Shown here: piece by piece, positions 17,545 through 27,200 of the stretch
Position numbering within the stretch: the first letter of the stretch is position 1
How the letters are laid out: each line of letters begins with the position of its first letter
Assembly: GCA_015067945.1 (NCBI GenBank)
Contig: SVLM01000006.1
Location: 22,438-86,437, forward strand
Reading direction: 5' to 3'
DNA: 64,000 nt
Source: Oscillospiraceae bacterium
GTDB taxonomy: Bacteria; Bacillota; Clostridia; Oscillospirales; Oscillospiraceae
Translations under genes and position numbers: made by a program
The notes under the pieces: model-generated
The model's database searches: none
What the model saw: the letters and a program-made list of their open reading frames with translations, nothing else
Told to the model about the DNA's origin: nothing

Positions 17545-18204
17545 TTATCTGAAGATGGTTTCTTCCGTGGTATAGATTTCTTGTCGGCAGCAGGTGACAA
17601 AATCCGGGGTATATTCCGGCAGGTATTTTGCGATTGCTGCACCCAGTTGCACAGGGTTTAGTGTTGGATTTTGACAGCAGATCCGTGCATTGAGCACCAA
17701 ACAGTGGGCATCCGTCACCTCGACAGCGATCCTGCGGATCATGGGAATGATGTCCTGCTCGGCAATGCCGTTTTTACTCTTCTTTTCAACAACCAGCATT
17801 TCCCGGTAAAAGAGGGAAGTGATGGAATCCGGTGCACCCTCCGGAATACCCTTATCATATTCCAATGTCACAGAGCAATCCAGCAGAGCAAGATTCTTGA
17901 TTTTTCCGCCATTTTCATAGACTTCCAACACGTTTACACCCTCTACAAGGGCTCTATTCAGCCTGTTTTTGATTTCTTCACAGCTGACAGCTTCGCCTTC
18001 CAATTCAAAATCCAGCAGCTCACAGTGGCTCTGCACGCCCACAGAAAGGGGCAGTGCAATAGAAACCGAGGGCCGGGGATTGTAGCCCTGTGTATGTGTC
18101 AAGGCAAAGCCGGCCCGCTTAAAGGCACGCTGGAACAGCCGCATCAAGTCCAAATGGGAGATCCACACGGCCTGACCTGTTTTGACAAATAACGCTCTAA
18201 GCAT
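17545..18204 (-). CDS. DUF2344 / TIGR03936 radical-SAM-associated protein
   Basis: 219 residues. The N-terminus LRALFVKTGQAVWISHLDLMRLFQRAFKRAG and the TQGYNPRPSVSIALPLSVG block are diagnostic of TIGR03936, which in Firmicutes is encoded next to the radical SAM protein found here. Start ATG 18204 overlaps the end of the radical SAM gene by 8 nt, so the two are coupled. Role unknown, suspected RNA or protein modification. Confidence 0.88.
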   Translation of the reverse strand: MLRALFVKTGQAVWISHLDLMRLFQRAFKRAGFALTHTQGYNPRPSVSIALPLSVGVQSHCELLDFELEGEAVSCEEIKNRLNRALVEGVNVLEVYENGGKIKNLALLDCSVTLEYDKGIPEGAPDSITSLFYREMLVVEKKSKNGIAEQDIIPMIRRIAVEVTDAHCLVLNARICCQNPTLNPVQLGAAIAKYLPEYTPDFVTCCRQEIYTTEETIFR

Positions 18205-20032
18205 CGCACCGCACCTCCTTGAGCAAACGGTTCGCACCGCAGCCGGAACAGCCTTCCCGGCAGTCCGGTGTTACTAAAGCATCGTATGCCCGGCGGCGTT
18301 CGTTAAGCAAGAATTTTTTGTCGATTCCTACGTTAATACTGTCCCAAGGCAGGATTTCTTCCTCGGCATAACCGCGAACGGTGTAGAAATCCGGGTCAAT
18401 TCCGCATTTTTGGAAGGCATCAAACCAAATGCCGTAGTTGAAATACTCGTCCCAGCCATCCAGCTTGGCACCGTTTTTCATGGCTTCTTCAATGACCGCA
18501 CCCAGCCGACGGTCGCCCCGGGCAAACACAGCCTCCAGTCGGCTTAAGTCCGGTCCGTGGTAGTCGTAGGTGATGGACTTGGAATAGAAGTGACTCTTCA
18601 ACAGCTTACAGCGACGCAGATATTCCTCCGGGGTGATCTGCTGCTCCCACTGGAAGGGAGTATGAGGTTTGGGAACGAAATAAGCCGTGGCTACATGGAC
18701 CCGCAGACCCCGCTTTTTGTTGGTAGCGAACTCCTTCCAGGTTTGGATGACCTTGTACACCAGCTCGGCAATGCCCAAAACATCCTCGTCGGTTTCCGTG
18801 GGCAGACCCAACATAAAGTAAAGCTTTACATTGTTCCAGCCGCCGGAAAAGGCGTTTCGGCAGGTGGTCAGGATCTCGTCTTCCGACAGATTTTTGTTGA
18901 TGACATCCCGCAGCCGTTGCGTTCCTGCCTCCGGAGCGAAGGTCAGGCCGCTTTTACGGACGGTCTGCAGCTTTTCCATCAGTTCCCGGGAGAAATTATC
19001 TGCCCGCAGGGAGGGCACAGAAAGGTTTACACGGTTCTGTTCGCAGTAGGGGATCATGCGATCCGTCAGCTCTTTTAAACCTCTGTAATCGGAGGTAGAA
19101 AGGCTGGAAAGCGTAATCTCGTTGTGACCGGAATCCTCCAAGGTCTCCACTGCCTGACGGTACAGCACCTCCGGGCTTTTTTTACGCACCGGGCGGCAGG
19201 AAAAACCGGCCTGACAGAAGCGGCAACCCCGGATGCAACCCCGGAAAACCTCCAAATTGGCTCGATCATGGACGATTTCTGTGGAAGGGACGATCATTTT
19301 GGTGGGCCAGTAGGCGTTGTCCAGATCCTCTACGATTCGCTTGGTAATGACGCTGGGAGCATCATTTTCGGGGATAATGGCCGACAGTGTGCCGTCGGCA
19401 TTGTATTCGTGGCGGTAGAAAGAGGGGACATACACACCGGGAATTTGGGATACGGCCTTTAAGAAGGCTTCCTTACTCCAGTGTTCGGCCTTTGCCCGGT
19501 CGTATAGGGACACAATTTCCACGGTGATCTCCTCACCCTCGCCGAGGGAAAAGAAGTCTACAAACTCCGCCAAAGGCTCCGGGTTATAAGCACAGACACC
19601 GCCGGCGAAAACAATGTTTTTCAGACCTGGGCGATCCTTGGATCGCAGAGGGATGCCGGACAGGCGGAGCATATTCAAAATATTGGCGTAGCACATTTCA
19701 TAGCCAATGGTAAAGGCGATCATGTCGAAATCCCGGACGGGGGATTGGCTTTCCAATGCCCAAAGGGGAAGATTGTTGTCCTCCATGGCCTTTTCCATAT
19801 CGCCCCAGGGAGCAAAGACCCGCTCACAGCTTACGCCATCCATGCCGTTCATGATGCCGTAGAGGATCCGCATACCCAAATTGGACATGCCGATCTCGTA
19901 GGTGTCCGGGAAGCAGAAGGCGATCCGCACACGGGTTTTATCCGGATCTTTCTTGATTTCGTTAAACTCGCCGCCGGTGTAGCGTGCGGGCTTTTGCACC
20001 GTAGGGAGTATTCTTTGCAGCAATTCGGTCAT
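18197..20032 (-). CDS. B12-binding-like radical SAM protein (TIGR03960)
   Basis: 611 residues. An N-terminal cobalamin-binding-like domain (FCFPDTYEIGMSNLGMRILY) is followed by the radical SAM cluster motif CIRGCRFCQAGF (CX3CX2C). A C-terminal Cys pair region (CREGCSGCGANR) probably holds an extra cluster. Length and order match the YgiQ-related TIGR03960 family paired with TIGR03936. The modified substrate is unknown. Confidence 0.9.
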   Translation of the reverse strand: MTELLQRILPTVQKPARYTGGEFNEIKKDPDKTRVRIAFCFPDTYEIGMSNLGMRILYGIMNGMDGVSCERVFAPWGDMEKAMEDNNLPLWALESQSPVRDFDMIAFTIGYEMCYANILNMLRLSGIPLRSKDRPGLKNIVFAGGVCAYNPEPLAEFVDFFSLGEGEEITVEIVSLYDRAKAEHWSKEAFLKAVSQIPGVYVPSFYRHEYNADGTLSAIIPENDAPSVITKRIVEDLDNAYWPTKMIVPSTEIVHDRANLEVFRGCIRGCRFCQAGFSCRPVRKKSPEVLYRQAVETLEDSGHNEITLSSLSTSDYRGLKELTDRMIPYCEQNRVNLSVPSLRADNFSRELMEKLQTVRKSGLTFAPEAGTQRLRDVINKNLSEDEILTTCRNAFSGGWNNVKLYFMLGLPTETDEDVLGIAELVYKVIQTWKEFATNKKRGLRVHVATAYFVPKPHTPFQWEQQITPEEYLRRCKLLKSHFYSKSITYDYHGPDLSRLEAVFARGDRRLGAVIEEAMKNGAKLDGWDEYFNYGIWFDAFQKCGIDPDFYTVRGYAEEEILPWDSINVGIDKKFLLNERRRAYDALVTPDCREGCSGCGANRLLKEVRCDA

Positions 20033-20059
20033 AGCATTACCTCGTTTGGTATATTAGCT

Positions 20060-20647
20060 CTATTGTACCTGCAACTGCTCTTCTTTGCAAGGGATTTTTC
20101 TGTTTTTAGACCGAATACAAAGAATAATTGCCACCACCAGCGGCAAAAGACCTAAATGATATTTTACGGCAGCCAGCAAACCAAGCAGAAGGATACCGCT
20201 CAGGAAGATTCGCGATGTCCAGATCAGCAGATAAGCTGCCTTGTCCGCTGGCAAGTACCGGAGAACGATACAGCGTAACGCTCTGCCACCGTCCAGCGGG
20301 TAAACCGGTAGGAGATTATACAGAGATTGCACGCCTGCACAAATGGCAATTCTGGGGATCCAGCGAAGAAACGGCAGCAGGCATAAGCCGCCCAACGGGC
20401 CTGTCAAGGCACAGAAAAACTCCTGCCGCAAACCCATGGGGGCGGTATCCATCACAGCACCGCGACCGGATATCTGTATCCGATAGACTGGGACAGCACA
20501 AAGCCTGAGTGCGAAATAATGACAAAGTTCGTGAAAAAAAGCAGCGGAGGCCGCGGCCAACAGCCAGTTCAGCGGCAGGATCAGTAGCATCAACGCACCG
20601 ATGAACCATGTGCCGGGGGTGATCAAGATCTGCGGCTTACGGTGCAT
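20060..20647 (-). CDS. Site-2 protease family M50 (SpoIVFB-like)
   Basis: 195 residues, polytopic. Zinc site HELCH in the second helix and LLPVYPLDGGR in a later helix mark an intramembrane metalloprotease of the SpoIVFB group. A sporulation link (pro-sigma-K processing) is plausible but not proved, since no sigma gene is nearby. Start ATG 20647 overlaps the upstream small membrane protein gene by 11 nt. Confidence 0.85.
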   Translation of the reverse strand: MHRKPQILITPGTWFIGALMLLILPLNWLLAAASAAFFHELCHYFALRLCAVPVYRIQISGRGAVMDTAPMGLRQEFFCALTGPLGGLCLLPFLRWIPRIAICAGVQSLYNLLPVYPLDGGRALRCIVLRYLPADKAAYLLIWTSRIFLSGILLLGLLAAVKYHLGLLPLVVAIILCIRSKNRKIPCKEEQLQVQ

Positions 20648-20924
20648 TGGCAACAATCTCCCGGCAGAAGGTTGTAACGGCATCCAAAAGGGAATCGCCG
20701 CTGCGGAGTCCATCAGTCATATTTTGCAGGGCTGCAGCGGTAACGGCAGGATCGCCGGGTAGCAGGACATTCTGCACCCATTCCAGACCGATTACCTTGA
20801 TCGTCACAGCCCCTGCTACCAAGGTCAGGACGAAAAGCATTGATTTGATAACGGTTGGGGACAGTTTGCTTTGCAGGGGTTTGCGTTGGTTTCCGGCAGA
20901 GCCGTAGTCGATTCGATAAGCCAT
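20637..20924 (-). CDS. Small single-pass membrane protein
   Basis: 95 residues, one membrane helix (about 29-47, MLFVLTLVAGAVTIKVIG). The start follows GGGAGGGATTACT. It overlaps the M50 protease gene and may be a SpoIVFA-like partner, which is only a context argument. No recognised domain. Confidence 0.65.
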   Translation of the reverse strand: MAYRIDYGSAGNQRKPLQSKLSPTVIKSMLFVLTLVAGAVTIKVIGLEWVQNVLLPGDPAVTAAALQNMTDGLRSGDSLLDAVTTFCREIVANAP

Positions 20925-21032
20925 AGTAATCCCTCCCACATAGTCTATGCGGCAAGGGATTGTCCATGCGGATAAAAAATGCCGTTTCCGGTCTTGACAA
21001 GGGCAGGAAATTTCATTATAATGGCTTGGATA

Positions 21033-21110
21033 TCGGGGTGTGGCGAAGTTTGGTATCGCGCTTGGTTCGGGTCCAAGAGGCCTCGGGTTCGAATCCCGAC
21101 ACTCCGACCA
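21033..21110 (+). tRNA. tRNA-Pro(CGG)
   Basis: Acceptor TCGGGGT/ACTCCGA, anticodon stem CTTGG/CCAAG with loop TTCGGGT (anticodon CGG), T-arm TCGGG-TTCGAAT-CCCGA and encoded CCA. Its last 20 bp are repeated at the far end of the prophage, so it is the likely integration site and is left intact. Confidence 0.95.
21090..21109 (+). other. attL core (prophage left end)
   Basis: CGAATCCCGACACTCCGACC within the 3' end of tRNA-Pro(CGG), identical to 62833-62852. The outermost phage gene ends 114 bp further right. Confidence 0.65.
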
Positions 21111-21186
21111 AACTTTCTTATACGAACATTTTGGAATCCCGGTTATCATGATTGGAGACCTGTTCGTATTCACAAAGTCCCTATAA

Positions 21187-21222
21187 AAAATCGGCACCGG
21201 TCTCCCGGTGCCGACCTTTTTT
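21187..21222. terminator. Terminator after the giant phage gene
   Basis: CGGCACCGG-TCTC-CCGGTGCCG with A-run on the left and T-run on the right, so it works in both directions. It ends the leftward structural operon. Confidence 0.85.
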
Positions 21223-21223
21223 G

Positions 21224-24200
21224 TTATTTGCCCCAATTCCGGAGAATCTGACTTGTGACTTCTTCGCTAAAGGTTTTGGGCTTCTCACCCAGCTTGGTGT
21301 CCTCTTCCTGAGCATCCAGCACTCGCTGCCCCACCTGGGAGCTGTACGGATTGCTCTTTGCGTTTTTGCTGCCGGTTACTATCTGCCAAAGTGCGGCTTT
21401 CTGCTTCGTGGTGATATCCATCGCATCAATGGCAGCAGTGACCTCTGCCTGCGTATAGCTACCGTTGTCGTTGGCATCATACTGTCCGCGGATTTCATAG
21501 TAGCTAACATATGCATCCGGATCAACGCCAAACTTGCTGGCAAGCTCCGCCTTGTCATACTGTGACTCGGTCATGTTACCCTTGAGAGCGGCCAGCTGCT
21601 CGCTGGCCTTGCCGGAAGAATCCACGCAAGCCCGCCACCGCTGTACATAGGATACCTTGTCAGAACCTGCAGCCGGTTCTAGCCGATCGATCTCGGACAA
21701 AAGGTCGAAGGCTGTTTGATAGCCGACGCCTGCGTTGATCTGCTTGAGGAATGCTTTTGGATCAATTCCGGCCGCATAAACGTCCAGGTAATCGATCATA
21801 TCCAGTCCGGCTTCCTCGAATGCAGCAATCTTGTCCACATGACTGCTCTGCTTAGCACCATCAAACAATGCGTGTTTGGTCTGCTCCGCAGCATACTTAT
21901 ACAGCGTGCTCAGCATTTTAGCCTGCTGCTTTTGACCGGCCTTTTGGAATTGCTCCGATGCTACCAGTGCATCCAGTGTTTCCGATACCATGGACGCCCA
22001 AATGCTATCGTAGGATTGCTTTTGATAAGCTTCCAGCTCATATTCCTCGCCGTCGATGGTAAACTTCGACGGGGTATCACTGGGAACGACATTATCATAG
22101 CCAGCTTCATATAGTGCCGCAAGTGCCTGGGCGGTGCCGTCCGACCGACTGACATTGCGATTATCCAGAATGTTGCTTACGCGAATTTCCAGATCCATGC
22201 CGCTTATACCGGCGAGACTGCCCTTTGTGGCCGTAGCAAATACATCATCGTAGGCAGCTTCAAAACCCGGGATCTGCTTGACCAGACCGATCAGGTAGGC
22301 TTCCAAATTGGCCGCCGGCACACCGAGATAGCTCGCGATTTCGGTCGCTGCGTCTTTCAGCTCGCCCAGCAGATCATTTCCGTGACGGCGGAAGTACTCC
22401 CAAAGATCGCCTCCGTTTACTGCCACATTGATGCCGTCCGCAATCAAGTCTCTGGCTCCTTCCAGAACGTTGGCACCGAGGTTAAACAGATCCTGAAGCA
22501 GCGATACCTCCATGGACTCTACCTCATACCACTTCTCACCGGTCAGCTTTGCACCGATCATATCGGCAAGCTCTTCACCACCGACCATAATGCCTGCAAA
22601 GGACTTCAAAATATTCCCGGCGGCTTCTTCGGCAACACTGGCAAACGTAAGCTCTTCATCCTCGTCACGGTATTTCTTGCCCTTGTTTTTGATCAATGCC
22701 GTAATCAGGGCTACGCCTTCCGCAATCATAAAGTTGCTAAGGGCGGCCAGGACGACCGTGCCAACGGCTCGGTTCGCCTTCGCGGCAGCAGCTGTGCTAC
22801 CATTCTTTTTCTGGAATTGAGCTTCGCCGATCATTTGCCGTAAGGCGTTATAGGTTTGTGCGGAATCGCTTTTGAACATGGTGAACATTCGGACAAGGGG
22901 ATTCTTGCTTTTCCGCATAGTGCTTTGGTGCATCTGATCCGATGTAGACTGGCTTCTCGCCACAGCATTGTCGAATTCCTCCGCCACCTTCTTGTAGAAT
23001 GGACTTTCCCCGGCATTGATCTGCTCCTGCGTTCCGATCTCTAGCTCCGGATTCTCCCTGCGGACCTTGTTTTCCGCCCAGGGCCACAGGGTGCTTGCCG
23101 CCCAGGAGTCCATTGCAGTTATGGCACCGCCACCGAACAAGAACCTGGTAGCTTTGTTCGTTTGCGTCCAGTTGGGATTTTCCTTCAGCTGCTTGGTTTC
23201 CGGTGTGGAGTATCCAAGGCCTCGCCAGTCAAGCTCCTGGGTGTATTTCCGAATGAGATTCCGGTCAATCTCATGTACCTGCTTGATGCTTGGTGCATTT
23301 TTCATTCCCAGGTACACACCGGCCATTGGGATGGATCCCGTCTGCTTGAGAACGATGCTGAGATTTGCACCAAAGACTGACGAGATGTAGTTGCTCATCA
23401 GCTTCTCGACGCCTTTTTCAATGCCGGTTTTTTCTTCGACCTTGCCGCCCTGCAGATCCACCAGCAAGTTGCTGATGTACTTCTTGGCCTCTTCGCCCCA
23501 TTCATGGGTAATCACATCGCCCATGCTGTTATTGCTTTCCCGCCAGTTGATCAGCGTCTGCCAGTTGCGGGCGGGGATCGACATACCCACAAACCGGGCA
23601 GTCTGATCTGTGTTCCGTTCAAAGGCATCAAATGCACTGATGTTATAGCTGGGGTTCTTGGAATATTCTCTTGCCTTCAGGTTGCCAACGCCCTCGGCAG
23701 TCTGGTCAAAAATGCCGATTTCACTTTGCACGTAGTTTTGGTTGGTGAAGATCGGAGCATAAAACTTACCCATGGCCTTGTCGTAGCCGTACAGGATATT
23801 GGATACGCGGTTGATCTCCCGCTTGGAAAAATCATTGTAGAATTTCTCCAGGATCCCGGCCAGCTCCAGCTCTTCGGCAGTCATGTTCGACACAATGGCC
23901 TTGACCGTTTCCGGAGCCATGCGGATCGTGCGGCCCTGGGCGAATGCTTCCTTCCGCTTTCCCTTGCTGTAAAGCTCCTTGTCGGCAAACGTGCGGCCGC
24001 CGGCCATGTGCCGCAGGTTATCGGTGTTTTTGCTCTCCAGATACATATGCACCTTCTGTGCCGGTGTCATGTATACTGTCACAGTATCACCGAAAATCGG
24101 CTTGTCACCCTTGCCGAATTCCAGAAGCTCCGGCACTTCAATGGTGTACCAGATACCGTCCTTTCCTTGACCGTCTGCCTTCTTGACCCAATCGGCGTGT

Positions 24201-27200
24201 TCCGTGAGGAAGTCTTCCAGCATCCGGTTTGCCTTGACAGTGAATGCACGCATCTCCCGCTCGCCCCGCTCCAGCATCCTGGCCATGGAGTAGAATACAC
24301 TGTCCGGATTCCAGCCGGCCATCCGCTGCAAGAAATTCATGGGCGTCAGCTGCTCCATGTTGAACAGCTTGTCCAACATCTTTCCGGTATATCCGCCGGC
24401 GGCTGCTTTTAGTTCGCCCTTGGAATCCAAATACACCTCCGCGAACAGCCGGTTCATTTCGTCGTTGATCACATTGTTGCGGTTGTTAAACTCCGTTCGC
24501 AGACCCACGGCAGCACGGTACAAATTGTTCAGTGCATCCAGATCCATGTCAGCGATCTTCTGATCGTTCAGGCGGCTGACGATCATTTCCAATTCCTTAG
24601 AAGGCATGAAATTGGGGTCGGTGTCTTTGGCCTGCAGGTACATCTGTGCAAGATCCTTCCAGGTAGCACCGTACTTGTTGCTCCAATTCATTGCATTGGC
24701 AGCGCTCACAGCATAGATATCGATATCGCTGAGCACCCGGTCAAACTCTGCTCGCAGCTCTTCCGGAGCCCGGTACCGGTTCTTGTTCAGCCACTGCAGA
24801 GACTTCAGTGTTTTCTGCTGCAGCTCCTGCAGGGCTTTGCGTTCCTGCTGCTGGCGGCTGGCATCCTTCCGGTCCTGCCGTTCCTGCTGCAGCTGGATCC
24901 GCAGGCGAACGTTCTCCTTCGTGGTCGAAGCCTGATCGTTGACGGCTTTTTCCTTCAGCTTGATTTCAAGACCTGCTTTCTCTGCGAAAGTACGCAGTGC
25001 CCAGTCCATCTGCTTCTCCATACCGTCAAGCACATCGTCTTCCCGCACGTGGTCACGCTCAGCAAGCTGGGCAGTATACTCTGCCAGGCTGACATGTTCA
25101 TCTTTGCCATCCTCTGCCAGTTGCACGATTCGCTCCAGGATCTGCCGCAGCTGTGTGTCCTCCGCATCGAACATACCCGGCACCAGGTAAGAAAGGTCAT
25201 CGTTCCAGACATCGATGCCAGGATCTGCCCTGTTGTTTGTAAGATACACACCGGCAGCGAAAGCCCTGCGGCGAAAATCGTTCCAGTCGTCGCCAAAGTC
25301 AGCACGCATGCTGTCGTCCACATAGATCTTTCCCCGGACAACGGCACTTCGTCCCAGGGCGTAGTATTCATCCGCAGGGACGGTCATCATGCCTGCTTCG
25401 TACATCCGGTCGAAGAATGCCTTACGGTCTGCCTCCGTCAGCTGGCCGGATTCGATCAGCCGGTCGGCATAGCCATCGATTACTTTGCCGATCTCTGCCC
25501 GGCGGCCGTCCGGGGTAGAGAACAGGTTCATCAGCTGAATGCGAAGATCCTTTTTAGCCTGGGTCGGTTTGGAGGCTTCCAGCTTGTTCAGCCGCTGAGC
25601 GGCGTCGGCTTTACTCTCCCGGTACTCCCGCTGCAGCTTTCGCTTGTCGGCCTTGGTCTCACGCTTAGCGGCAGCCTCCTGCTTTTGCTCGGCCTTCCGC
25701 TGGTCTTCCTGCTGCTTCTGGTGCTTCCGGTACTCCGCCAGGCCCTCATCGCCCAACCGGTCCCGGAGCCAGGCATCCTTCCACCGCTGCTGCTCTGCAG
25801 CCAACTCCGCATTCACACGATCGAAGTCTGCCTCATCACCATCGTCTACCGAATAGCGAGCATCGGCATTCTCTTCATCGTACCGCTTAGACAAAGGGAT
25901 TAGTTCTCCCTGGTCATCATAGGTTATCGTAGAAACTTTTACGTTGTTGGCGGTGTTCTTGTAGATTTCATCAGTTCTACCATTGTCATATCCAAATTCA
26001 TGTATACTGTTCCCGTCAACAAACAGGTGTTTCGCTGGCACGCTTTGCGATACAATTCGATAATTACCATCAAAGTAATGATCGCCGTGCTCCTTCGCAT
26101 ATTCTCTGGTGGGGCTAACCCAGTCGCCGTTTTGCAATTTCGCTCCCTGAATATTGCTAGGAACAGCGCGATAAACGGTAACGCTGGCATCCGGCTTACC
26201 CATAGCTTTGGCAAATGTGTTTATTGCCTTAGAATCATAGGCTCTTCCTTCACCGTAGTATCGATGTGCCCATGGAGAATATATACTGCCATCACCTCCG
26301 TACATATCGTCAGCACGGTCAAGACTAACACCAGTGTCGCTGTTGGGCGCCTTATGTGCCATACGCCAATCACTTCCGGCGGTATATCCGACAAGCTTTG
26401 CCTTTTCTTGAAGCATTTTTTCAGCGGTGCTTGTGTTGCCCTGTTGAACAGCATATTCATACCGCATGTCACCTAAACGTTCAGAATCTTCTGCCAGAGC
26501 CTTCTGCTTTGCTGTCAGTTGATTGCTATTCAGCATCTGATCGGGAATGTACTTCACTAAGCCACCTGTTTCATCATTGACATTTGCAATCAAATCTGCT
26601 ACACTAATTACGGAAGCAGGGCGACTACGGATGCTAACACTGTCTACAGAGGCGGTGGAACCCCGTGGCGTGACCCCTGCTTCATTTTTTATTGTCACCG
26701 TAACATACAGCTTATTGCCAATCTCCGAATCAGCCTTATACTCTTTAACTTCCAATTGAACAGGTACATAACTATTGCCATCCCAGAACGCACCCAAAAG
26801 AACATGCATCTCTTTTAATCGATTGTCTGCTCTTGCAGTCTGTGCATATCGATCCGTATGTGCTTCTATCTCTGCAGCACTCTCGCATATTTCGGGCAGG
26901 GCGGTCAACATCTTTCCGAATATTTCAGCACCGCCACCTCGTTTGGCTTGTTTGCTAACGCTTTCCTTTAGCGACTTGTTGGAGTAAGAGAAAGATATAT
27001 CGACATCAGCATTGTGCAGATCAGATCGAAAATCACCACATTGCCTTGCTAACTCTGTCAGTAACGACCGTGCTTCTGTGACATACTTTCCTTTTAGTCG
27101 AATAATCTGAGGCCCCGTTATTGGACTGCTGTCATCATATTCAGGTGCGTAGATCTTCTTCTGTTTCAAAATGCTCGCACGCTGTGCTTCATCCATACCG

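Noticed and set aside
20965..21236. Frames around the tRNA genes that read as short Pro/Arg-rich proteins (ECRDSNPRPLG and similar).
   Set aside because: These are translations of the tRNA antisense strand, a well-known annotation artefact.
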